From assembly GCA_905221605.1 (NCBI GenBank), contig CAJNDS010002453.1, positions 250,001 through 314,000 of the forward strand: 64,000 bases of DNA, given 5' to 3'. The notes beneath the pieces are model-generated. The model did not search any database. It saw nothing but the letters and a program-made list of their open reading frames with translations, and had not been told where the DNA came from. Both the position numbers and the translations under genes were made by a program. Below are positions 1 to 9,000 of the stretch, in pieces. The stretch is from Symbiodinium natans. Lineage: Eukaryota; Sar; Dinophyceae; Suessiales; Symbiodiniaceae. Numbering within the stretch: position 1 is the stretch's first letter; each line of letters begins with the position of its first letter.

Positions 1-682
1 CACGAGAAATGGCTTCAGAAGGCCTTTGCTACCTTGCAGACCCCACCGCCCCCAGGCTTCAACCAACCGTCCGACGCTGCAGCAGGTCCTGCGAGCAGAT
101 CGGGCCTTGTGGATGGAGCTTGGCAGCAAACAGCCGACCCTGACAAGGGCAGCGGCGAACGCGCTCGCGGACGCCCGGTGCTTAGATCAAGTCTTCCTGG
201 AAGCCACCAACACGGTTGCAGTCAATTTTCACTTCATGCCGACACCTCGTGCGGAAGGGTTCACAGATAAAGGCGGCAAAGGCGCGGGCAAGGGCCCCAA
301 GCGCTGGGGCGATGGAAAAGGGTATGGACAATGGAAATATCAGAGGACCAACAAAGGGGACAAGGGCCAGGGAGGCAAATCAGGTTTCAAGGGAGCCCGC
401 CTCCCCACAAAGGGCAAATTTGACAGTGGCAAGGGCGGCTTTCCGAATAAGTCCCTCGTCTTGCAAGGAGGCAAGGGGGAGACCCCCATGCCGGCCGCCT
501 TGCGAGGCGGCGTGCCGAACGACGAGCACGGAGATCCTCTTTGTTTTGGCTTCAACCTAGGACAGTGCAAGGATGCCCCATTGGGGGGCAGATGCGCACG
601 TGGCAGACATGTATGTTGTCACCCAGGTTGCTTCCGGAAGCATCCCTTTTCTGAGCACAAGCACTCAGGCCAGGCAGCCTGA
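1..682 (+). pseudogene. Gag-like protein of E1 with CCCH zinc finger, 5' truncated by window
   Basis: The segment begins in frame 1 (…PPPPGFNQP) and must switch to frame 2 within the first 60 to 90 bases to continue (LQQVLRADRALW…), so it carries a frameshift. The open frame then runs to the stop at 680-682. The middle is rich in Gly and Lys (GKGxGKG motifs), typical of a nucleic-acid-binding Gag. The C-terminus has a zinc-finger pattern C-x7-C-x8-C-x4-H followed by VCCHPGC and more His. The same layout ends the E2 Gag (7270-7401). The likely role was binding the element RNA. What is seen is the basic region and the Cys/His pattern; the Gag role is inferred from position and homology to E2. 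Confidence 0.6.
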
Positions 683-1071
683 AAGAACGCCCCGTTGCAA
701 GGGACGTCGAATGACAGCGCTTCCGCGCTGGACCAGGCGTCCCGCACTGCTCCGACCACGCGTCGCGCACAAGCGTGCGCGGAAAGAGCGGAAACAGCCA
801 TGGGGGAGGGTGGAGATAGTTCTGCCCAATTTTGTGAACAGGACAATTTTCCCGCTTCTGAGGCGGACAGGCCCAAAGAGAGCTGCAAGGAGTCGCATCC
901 TGCTGCTGTTGCGAAAGGGCAAGAGAATCAGCCCCCGCTCCAACGGGTGGCTGAGCCAATCCCACAGTTTTCCAAGCCTCCCGCTGAGGCTTCCGCATTT
1001 TCACCTCAGGCGAGTCATCCTGGCGCGCAGAGGTCTGGACAGGCGCAATGTACTGCGCCCCAGACCATACA

Positions 1072-1900
1072 GGAGTGTTGGGTTTTGGAGATTTTCGCGG
1101 GGTCAGCCGGGATTACCTCGGCGGCTGCTTCAGCCGGCCTCAGGCGGTCGGTCGGAGTGGACAACGTCCGTGTGCCGAGGCGCAAGGGCAAGATAATACA
1201 GCTGGACTTGCTCCTGCTGTCGCACCAAGGTCTGCTGTGGAAATGGCTGGGTTCCCAGGACTGGCCGCCGTATGGCTGGCGCCGCCCTGCGGCACATCCA
1301 GCAGGGCCAGGGAAATCCCGCTTCTGTGGGAGGACGAGCCGCGTCCTTTGCGGTCAGTGGAGTGCCCGGAAGGGCTTCCAGGCCTTGGCCCAAGTGATGC
1401 AGAAAGGGCGGCAAAGGCTAACGAGCTTTACCGGCTCACGGCCCGAATCTGGGACTTTTGCTGCGAAAATGGCATTGTGGTAATCATAGAGAACCCCTAT
1501 CGCAGTTTCTTCTGGCATTGCAGCGCCATTGAACACACATCCTGAGGAGTGAACAGGCGATCGTGGTCCAGTGCGACTTTTGCATGATGGGAGGTTCGAG
1601 ATTAAAGCGGACGGCCTTGCTGTGTAACAACGACCTCATCACAGGCCTGGCTGTCACGTGTGATGGATCCCACGAGCACCTACCCTGGGAAGTGCACGAG
1701 GGAGTTCTCGCAACAAAGCTTGAGACCGCGTACCCGCACCAGTTTTGTAAGCACTTTGTTTCCCTGCTGTTGCAGCATCTGACACAGAAGGGTTGTCTTA
1801 ATCTCTTGGAGGGAGATCCCGCAAACTCCTCAGGAGCCAGGGTGGTAACGACACAGGCAAAGACCAAAAGGGCTGCATCTTTTCAGGTCATCCCCGAATT
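1072..1900 (+). pseudogene. C5-cytosine-methyltransferase-like domain of E1 (frameshifted)
   Basis: Motif I-like VLEIFAGSAGIT lies at about 1083-1118 in frame 2. The frame changes near 1240-1258 to frame 1, which carries the motif IV-like WLAPPCGTSSRAREI (about 1273-1317) and a motif VI-like IIENPYRSFFW (about 1484-1520). A further frameshift near 1545-1563 restores the C-terminal part in frame 3, including HEHLPW and LETAYPHQFC. The order SAM-binding FAG, catalytic PPC, ENP agrees with DCM-type cytosine methyltransferases, though the family is divergent. E1 has a short linker (about 695-1070) in place of the dioxygenase domain found in E2. At least two frameshifts make this copy non-functional. 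Confidence 0.6.
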
Positions 1901-2121
1901 TTGCCGACGAACCAGATGGACAGTGCCCGCCGACTCCGCAGCACTCTCCAAACTACACAGTGGTTGGGACCGGACAAGGTTTCAAGGCGCCAGGAGCCCC
2001 GGCGTTGAGAGTGACGCCCCTACTGTCTTCTGCGACGGACGTTCTGGTGGAGGTCCCGTGGAACCCACAGGACCCGACTGGCCGGCCACCCCCGACACCT
2101 GTGTCTCGGGGTGGACTTTCC

Positions 2122-2980
2122 TTGCAGGAGTTTCTCAGCAAGGTCATGCGGCAATACAATGCCAAACCAGCACAGGATCTGCCCCTCCTGATTGAACAGG
2201 ACTGCTCCCAGACCCATTTCGAGGCCTTGGAGTCCTTCTTGCGAGGCGTCCGTAAAAGCATACACCGTCTCTGAGGTCTGGGCTCGCACCGTCCTCGGCG
2301 ACGCTTCGGCTATGTAATGTCGTAGCCCCTGCAGTGCTGCGCAAAGGGAGGCTTGGTTCTGTCTCCTGACATATGCGGGGGGATGATGATGTCAGAGATT
2401 CTTCTCAGGAAGCCCTTCGGCAAGCGCCCAGAGAGTTGGCCCGCCACAAAGCGCAGCCTTCTCCTCAGTCGATTCCAGGTCTTAGGGTTTGAGGCTCCTT
2501 GCTCCTGAAAGGCTGCCAGGTCTTCAATGAGACTTTTCCGTTCTGCTGTATTCTGGATCCTAAAGATCTGCTTGCTGCTGTCTGTAAGGTCAAATTCGAC
2601 CCCCAAAGATCTGAAGACCTCCTGGAACGGCGGAGCCTTGTCTCCGTCTCTGTCAAACTCAAAGCCGAGCAAGTCTAGCAGAAAACATGCACTGGCCTCT
2701 GCGCTAGGGGCCAGCTGTCGTGTTGACAACAGCGTGAAGTCATCGTAAAACGAGCTCCAAGGCAAGTGCCAAAACGTGTTTCCTATATGACAAATAGCCA
2801 AGCTGACCCTGATGAACGCGTGGACCGCCGCCACGGCGCCGAATGGAAGGCAAAGAAGCCTGAATTAGCGAACCTCCCCCGAGCTGGGGTCCTTGACAGC
2901 CACGTAGGCCATGTTGAGTGCCTCTTCGGACAGTGGCAGTTGCCTATATGCTGATTTCAGGTCAATGGTTTTCCCAAGCA
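2122..2980 (-). pseudogene. Inverted RT palm and N-terminal RNase H fragment of E1
   Basis: On the minus strand the RT reads DLKSAYRQL (about 2930-2955), then an in-frame stop (near 2865), then LPFGAVAAV, the catalytic FYDDF (about 2735-2750) and the RT thumb down to 2310. RNase H follows in a shifted frame with YAFTDASQ (about 2230-2260) and ends at LLQGK near 2115. The order matches the E2 RT-RNase H ORF, but the orientation is opposite to the E1 Gag and methyltransferase pieces on its left. The break at 2114-2121 is one arm of an 8-bp inverted repeat whose other arm is at 12243-12250. Confidence 0.7.
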
Positions 2981-3184
2981 GCTTACTGTTCGCGAGCGAA
3001 TGGTGTTTTATCGATTGCTACCAAAATGTCTCCAAGAAAAACGGTGTGCCGTTTGGTCTTGGTTTGAAGCCCAAAAGTTTCTGATGCTTGTCACGCTTGG
3101 TAATGCCAACGACGATTTGCAACTGCATATGCTGGAAGATGTGTGTGCAGCACTGGCTCTGCAGCTCAGTGCCAAAAATTTTGA
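2981..3184 (+). repeat. E2 terminal repeat A1
   Basis: This 204-bp stretch is nearly identical to 11415-11618 (constant offset 8434, only a few mismatches such as one in the CCAAAA/CCAAAT run). It starts with CTTAC after a G shared with the flank and marks the left end of E2, directly next to the inverted RT remnant of E1. Confidence 0.75.
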
Positions 3185-3270
3185 GACTGGAGGCCGAGTT
3201 CTAGTCTAGTGGCTCTTAACGAGGTGCTAAGACTTTAGTTTCGTGCAAGCTTCCCGCGATCGGGAAGTGG

Positions 3271-3582
3271 ATGGACCTGTCTGCATCAAGTGCTTCCACA
3301 TCGTCCTCCGACGATTTCCGGGTGCCTGTGCCCTCCTTTGTCTTTGTGCCTGTTCGCATTCGACCCTTGCACTTTCACGTGCCTGCACTTCAGCGCTGCT
3401 TGGAAGCGCCGCCTGATATTTTCAGCTACATTGTTGAGCCTAGTTTCCGTGGCCTCCTTGTTAGTCGGAGTGAAGGGGCCCGATTCCTTCTGTATCTCAC
3501 GCTGTCTGATTGGACCCGCTTTGGTGTTGCTGCCCATTGGGTGCAGTCGTGCTATCGCCAGCTCCTGTCTTTGCCTGGTTGA
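3271..3582 (+). CDS. Small ORF upstream of the E2 recombinase, unknown
   Basis: This 103-residue frame starts at an ATG after the stem-forming CTTCCC-GCGATC-GGGAAG (about 3249-3266) and ends with TGA at 3580-3582. It is in the same frame as the recombinase ATG 18 bases further on, so the recombinase could once have begun here or could be reached by stop readthrough. Ser-rich start, no recognisable domain. It may be only 5' untranslated sequence of E2. Confidence 0.25.
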   Translation: MDLSASSASTSSSDDFRVPVPSFVFVPVRIRPLHFHVPALQRCLEAPPDIFSYIVEPSFRGLLVSRSEGARFLLYLTLSDWTRFGVAAHWVQSCYRQLLSLPG

Positions 3583-3600
3583 CGACCTTTTCGTGGTGCA

Positions 3601-5768
3601 ATGTCTGCGGATGGTTTGCCGGATATAGAGGGGGATGATTTTTCGGTCGGTCATGTCAGCGAAGATGATGGACCGCCAGTCCTTCCTATCGTTCCCTTTG
3701 AGTTGCCCCCATTTGGGGCTGGTGTGCAGTCCGCTGGGCCGTTGTTGCGGTTGCCAAAGCCGTTGGATGCAGAAGTTGATGACCTAGATTGGGGTGATGA
3801 AAACTCCCCTGTTTCGGCGGTGGAAGACTTTATGGTCGACGTCAACCCTGAAGTGTCTGAACTCAGCTCAGAGCATACCTCATGCCGGTCATGTGCGCGT
3901 GATGATTTGTTGAGCCAGTCAGCAGACCATGACGCCAATAGGGAAGACTCACAGGTGTCCGAGTCTGAGAAACCGTCTGTCAACGAGCCTCCTGCAAAAA
4001 TGGCGCGTACCGTGGGTGATGTGTTTGCCGACAGCTTTGTACGGTTGGCGGATAGGGGCCTGTCTGATGTTGTGTTGCCTTGGGAGCTGCCTGCTGTGAG
4101 TGCAATCTTTGGCGAGTCCTCGGTGTCTTCGGAGCTTAAAATGCCACCCCTTTCTATGCGTGAAGCGGAAGTCTGGACCCCCCAGTCACTTCCGTGCAAG
4201 TCATTCACTTCGTTCGATGAGCCACAGGAGTTGGTCGTGCCTGGGGACCTTGCGTCATCTGTTTTCAAAGTCCTTTCCGACGTTGATGTTGATGCCCAGC
4301 AAAGCAAAGCAGTGAGGCTTGCGGTTGATAAGTGGATCGTGATTATGCGGAGGAACCGCAAGATGCACCCTGAGTGCGAAGTCGATCCACAGGCGCTGGA
4401 AGCATGCATTGGGTCGAGGGCCGCAGGAACAGCCTCCAAGAGAGCAGGTAGCATCCTCACGTTCTTGAGGTGGTTTGATACCATTGTTGGTGCAAACCTC
4501 GATCCTTTCACTGATGACATGTTTTGGAGGTACATGCAGTTCTTGGATGGTTCGCAGGCCCCTCCGTCCAAAGCCTCTTCCTTCTTGTCCGCCCTGCGCT
4601 TTGCTTACTTCGTGATGGATGTAAGAAACATCCCTTGCAAAATAAGCCGCAAGTGTGTTGGTGCGGCTGAGCGTATGTTGGCTAACCTTGGAGACCTCCA
4701 ACAAGCACCCCCGCTCACTGTGGCGCAAGTTCGTATCCTTCACTCCCTGTTGCATGGACATGGTACATCGGATTGGGATCGAGCCTTTGCTGGATATTGT
4801 CTTTTGTGCTTGTATGCACGTGCTAGACAATCTGACTTCCGTAAGGTGGCATACGTGGACGTGGATGGAGAAGGCCGCGATGGCTATGTGGTAATCCGGG
4901 TTAAGCAGCATAAAACTGCAAGGGCAGCCAGAAGGGTCGCGCAGCTGCTACCAATCCTGATTCCGTTGCGTGGAATTGCGGATCATGAATGGTTTGAGAC
5001 GTGCAAGTGTGCCTTTGAGAAGGTTGGCCTTCTGTTACAAGGGCATGTTGGTGCTGCGCTCTTCCGTCCACCCCTAGCCAGTGGCGTGGTGGCTCGCAGG
5101 GCCATTACGGCAGGGGAAGTCTCAACTTTCTTAAGGCTTGTGCTTAAAGATAAGGCGGTCTCCTCACACAGCTTGAAAAGAACGTGCATCTCTTGGGCCA
5201 GCAAGGCTGGGGCCAAGAAGGAAGTCCGCTCATGTTGGGCAGACATGTCACTGAGGCTGTGTACTCTGTGGAGTTGAGCATGGGGCCCGTAAGGGAGCTG
5301 GAAACAGTCATGGATGCCATCAGACAGCTTGAGTTCTCTCCCGATGCACCTCGGGGACACATGTGGGCATTCCCCCCGCAGCCACCTTCTGCAGATGGGC
5401 CAACGCAGGGCAAGGGCTTGTTGCCGACTCAGGCATACCTTAGTGCCTCGTTAGCACCTGCTATCAAGGTTGAAAGCTCCGGTGAGGAGGAATCATCTTC
5501 CTCCGATAGCTCGAGTGAGTCGTCGGGTTCGAGTGAATCGCAAACCTCACCCGACCCCGTGCGGGTTGATGATCGGGCGACTGTTCCTAGCGGGAACCCT
5601 GTACAAGGCACTGGTACATGGGTAAAACACTCCAGATCTGGAGTTCTTCACCATGCTTATGGCGACAACATCCTTGTGTGTGGGCGCCCGCGCACGGCAA
5701 TGTACGTCTTGCCTTCTGAGGAGGATCTTATGAATCCAGAGTGTCGCACTTGCAAACGCAACCTGTGA
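3601..5768 (+). CDS. Tyrosine recombinase of E2 (one frameshift)
   Basis: Expected to integrate the circular double-stranded DNA form of the retrotransposon by site-specific recombination, in place of a DDE integrase. The first 220 residues are acidic and Ser-rich; a SAM-like core-binding region follows, then the catalytic domain. Catalytic Arg candidates lie in LYARARQSDF (codons about 4813-4842). A box II-like SSHSLKR is at about 5161-5181, with Lys where many family members have Arg. After a -1 frameshift between about 5205 and 5235 the frame-3 continuation has LGRH (5235-5246) and the Tyr nucleophile in AVYS (codon 5262-5264). The C-terminus ends in a small Cys pair, CRTCKRNL. Frame 1 alone stops at 5275-5277, before this Tyr, so the frameshift matters. 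The position 5' of gag is unusual. Confidence 0.75.
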
Positions 5769-6208
5769 TAAGGTGTGGTTGGGAGAAGGATGTGTTCGTT
5801 TCCACTCGCTATGGCGAAGAAAAGAGATTGCTACATGGTAGCGACATGTGCCCAGGGGCTAATGTGAGGAAACGTGAGCTGCAGTGTGCTGTTGCCGGCT
5901 AGATGTCGGTTCTTTGAAGTCAAGGCAAGGACATGGTCCCTTATGAGCCTTGAGGCACATGGTGCCAATGCCTAGCCAATGGGCTTTATGGGCAATGGGG
6001 GGGGCCCAGGGGCCACACATTCAGCATGTGAGTGTTGGGATTGTGCATGCGATGTTCCAAAAACCAGGCTCGCAGTCGTAGAATGCGGACATGTTCTTTG
6101 TAGTACACTGAGTTGAGTGGTGTTCGTACGGAGTCTTCTACCATGTTGCGCATGTGATGTGATCAGGTGTGGCTTCCTCTTTGTCTGTGCAGCGTAGTTC
6201 TCCGTGCC
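5769..6208 (+). other. Non-coding spacer inside E2
   Basis: About 440 bases between the recombinase stop and the Gag ATG. No ORF with recognisable content on either strand. It could hold a promoter or internal start signal for the second transcript, but no motif is clear. Confidence 0.3.
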
Positions 6209-7401
6209 ATGTCTTCCTTGATTGAGTCTGAGGCCCACTTCGTCCAGCGCGCCCGCGAGATCAAATGCCCTGATGATGTGCTAGCGGAGCTTCGTGTCGG
6301 TGGGTTCACCAGCCTGGGACAACTGGCTTATGCAGTGGGTCAGCCTGGTCAGGTCATCCCTGAGTCAGCCTTCAATGCATTCTGTGCAGCTACCACACCT
6401 GGAGCCAATGCGGCTGGCAAGGCATGTGTGCGCCGCCTTGTCTTTGAGGCGCAGAAGTTGGTTTTGGCTGACTTGCGCCTGCAAGTTTCTGACCCAGAAG
6501 GTACCTCCAGGAAAATGCCGGAGGCGGAAAGGGACCGGCGTCTGCAGCACCTTAGGGGTCGGCTTCCGGGCGTGCTCATTGAAGGCGGCATGGAGCCCGG
6601 GCGATGTGTCTTAGAAGATTGTGTCAGGCAGGAGTCCGCCAATCAGTTGAAGTACCTCAGCCCTGATCGATGTGTATCAAGGACACATGAAGTTACCCAC
6701 TCCAAAGGTGCATCCCGCCAGCTTGAACTTGAAAGCTCCAAGCTGGTGATCAAGGAAACGGATGATGCCATGAGTATGCCAACTCATAGCGCGTTGCAAG
6801 TCCAGGAGGCCCTTCGTCGCCGGGTATTGCCTATGTGTTTGCTCAGTGCCTCACCTACACTGCCTATGAGAAGTACATCTCCCGTCTGTTCAGCAACCTT
6901 CACCGGGAACCCCCTCCAGGTTTTGCACGCTGCTCTGTTGCACAATTGGTGGAAGCCGATCGGCAAGTGTTCGTCCGCATGATCGAACTGGGTATTCAAC
7001 CGCGTGCAGCCACAGACGGAAGTTTTCCAATGGATGATGCGTTGATCTCAGCACTTGAAAGCTACCACGTCTCCATGGCCTTGATGCCGCTTCCGCAGAA
7101 GCAGGGCAATGGAAACAAAGAGCGCCGTGAGCTCAAGCGAAAGCTCGAGCCGGGGGAAAAGAAGCTCAAAGGTAGCCCCAAAGGCAGTGGCAAGGGCAAA
7201 GGCAAGTCTTCCTTCACCGCCCGTATTCCCAAGGAGATTCTCCAGAAAGGAGGTGTTGCTAGTGCCCCTACGGGTGAGGCCCTCTGTTTTGATTACAACC
7301 TGCATGGGGACAAGTGCAAGTGTTCCGCCGCAACATGTCCCCGCAAGCACCTGTGTTGCAAGTGTTTCCAACCGCATCCCATCCGGGATCACAAGGAGTG
7401 A
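6209..7401 (+). CDS. Gag-like protein of E2 with CCCH zinc finger (one frameshift)
   Basis: Probable RNA-binding structural protein of the element. The start at 6209 (MSSLIESEAHF) is chosen because the in-frame codons upstream are hydrophobic noise. Frame 2 runs to EALRRR near 6825, where a -1 shift to frame 1 restores YVFAQCLTYTAYEKY and a continuous C-terminal half. The C-terminus has a Lys/Gly basic stretch (GKGKGKS, about 7187-7210) and a Cys/His cluster from LCFDYN to HPIRDH (about 7279-7395) that matches the end of the E1 Gag. The next ORF starts 6 bases after the stop in the same frame, so both may be read from one message. Confidence 0.65.
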
Positions 7402-7407
7402 CAGTCA

Positions 7408-9000
7408 GTGCAAAAGGCGGGGCTTGCTGATTCAACGTCGGATGAGCCCGTGTTGACAGCGGTTCCGCCACATGAGGAAACTGGAGCTGAGGCTCCCGCT
7501 GTGGTCAGTCAAGCTGTGCACCGTGTTGCGGCTGAGCCCCCGGTTTCCCTCGTTCCTGAGCCAACCTCCCTGAATTCGTGTGCTTCTTTCAGTGACCCTG
7601 AAGAACTTGCTGAGCAACTTCTACAGGGCAAACTCATTGGGCCTCACTCTGTGCTCTCCCTGTGGGAGCTTGTTCCACTTGAGGCACCTCACAAGGCGGC
7701 GTCGGGCAGCTCGTTCTTCACTGGTCTGTACCGGAGAGGGGGTGTGCTGGGCCTTCGGGCCAATGTGTCTCGCTTCCCGAAAGTCGCGCAGGTCCTCTGT
7801 GCTTTCGTTCGGCAGCGCCGGCCGTCTGCGGTGTTCACTTCGCTTGCCATATTTTGTGACATTCCCACTGAGCCTCATCGTGACTCCCATAACGGCCCAT
7901 CTCCTAATCTTGTGTTTAAGCTTTCGGATTTCTCCGGGGGCGGTGTGTGGTGTGAGGGCCCTGGGCACGATGTCCGCCCTGTTCAAGGCTCTCCCGTTCA
8001 GGGTCGTGTGCTCAATTTCGACGATGGATGTCTTGAGCTGCCTGCTAAGGACCACTGGCATATGACTGAACCCTGGCAAGGCCGTCGCGTGGTCCTGGTG
8101 GCATATGCGCTGCCTTATATGCCCTCAGTTAAGCTTGAGGTCCCCCAAGCCCTCCTTGAGCTTGGCTTTCCGTTGCCACCGGATTTCCTTCCAGCACTGT
8201 CGGATGTTCCTCCGCTCAGCAGCCCCGCACCGGAGCCTACGCACGTGCCTGAGCCGTCTTCCCGGCCAGCGTTCATCATTGAGGTCTTTTCCGGCATGTC
8301 CCGGCTCTCAGCCTGCCTTAAGCAACTTGGTTTTGACGCCATTGCCGTTGACCATAAGCGCGTGCCTGGTGCCGCCTGTCATGTTCATCTTGTCGACTTG
8401 TGTACAACGGAAGGCGTTGAGTTGGTCCGACGTTGGCTGGCAATGCCCAACTGCGTGGGCATTTGGTTCGCTCCACCATGTGGGACGGCCAGCCGAGCAA
8501 GGGAAATTAAGGGGGTTCCGGGGCCCCCCCCTCTCCGATCGGAAAAGTTTCCGAACGGGTTGCCGCAGCTGGATGGGCAGTCCCTTCTCCGTGTCACCTT
8601 GGCGAACCAGCTTTACGATTCTGTTTCCGACGTGGTTCTTGAGGCTGCCTCCCGAGCCCTTGTCATAGGTGTCGAGAACCCCCGGCAAAGTCTCTACTGG
8701 CGCACTTCCATGTTTGCACGCATCGCGCACCTCTTTCAGTTCACTGCATTCCAGAGTTGCGCCTATGGCAGCCGTCGTCCGAAGTGGACGGCCATTGCGT
8801 ATACCCGGGGTGCGTTTGACTGCATCTGCTACGTCGTTGGAGGCTGCGTATCCGCTGCCGCTGGCGCGTGCTCTCGCCCAAGCGTTCTTTCAAGCTTGCC
8901 CGCCCAGGCCGCCCTCGCCTGCCGGGCTCCAGCTGTCTCTTGTCCGTGGCCAGGTCGGGAGTCAGCCGAAGGCCTCTGTGACGGGGCCCCGTGTGCCTGA
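7408..9000 (+). CDS. 2OG-Fe(II) dioxygenase (TET/JBP- or AlkB-like) fused to C5-methyltransferase-like domain
   Basis: A two-domain ORF of 530 residues. Domain 1 (about residues 90-230): HRDSHN gives the HxD iron ligands (His157, codon 7876; Asp159), LSDFSGGGVW follows, then HMTEPWQGRR supplies the distal His218 (codon 8059) and a candidate 2OG-binding Arg. This is the HxD…H…R order of 2OG-Fe(II) oxygenases, and the spacing resembles TET/JBP or AlkB enzymes that oxidise methylated bases. Domain 2 (about 290-470): EVFSGMSRL (SAM motif I), WFAPPCGTASRAREI with the catalytic-type Cys358 (codon 8479), and VENPRQSLYW (motif VI). Near 8815-8845 the frame changes to frame 2, which continues LEAAYPLPL; compared with E1, the CxGxHxHxPW segment seems deleted. 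Seen: motifs. Inferred: activity on DNA. Confidence 0.65.
   Translation: MQKAGLADSTSDEPVLTAVPPHEETGAEAPAVVSQAVHRVAAEPPVSLVPEPTSLNSCASFSDPEELAEQLLQGKLIGPHSVLSLWELVPLEAPHKAASGSSFFTGLYRRGGVLGLRANVSRFPKVAQVLCAFVRQRRPSAVFTSLAIFCDIPTEPHRDSHNGPSPNLVFKLSDFSGGGVWCEGPGHDVRPVQGSPVQGRVLNFDDGCLELPAKDHWHMTEPWQGRRVVLVAYALPYMPSVKLEVPQALLELGFPLPPDFLPALSDVPPLSSPAPEPTHVPEPSSRPAFIIEVFSGMSRLSACLKQLGFDAIAVDHKRVPGAACHVHLVDLCTTEGVELVRRWLAMPNCVGIWFAPPCGTASRAREIKGVPGPPPLRSEKFPNGLPQLDGQSLLRVTLANQLYDSVSDVVLEAASRALVIGVENPRQSLYWRTSMFARIAHLFQFTAFQSCAYGSRRPKWTAIAYTRGAFDCICYVVGGCVSAAAGACSRPSVLSSLPAQAALACRAPAVSCPWPGRESAEGLCDGAPCA

Noticed and set aside
3651-4571. 306-codon minus-strand ORF opposite the recombinase
   Set aside because: Shadow frame; the plus strand carries the recognisable recombinase.
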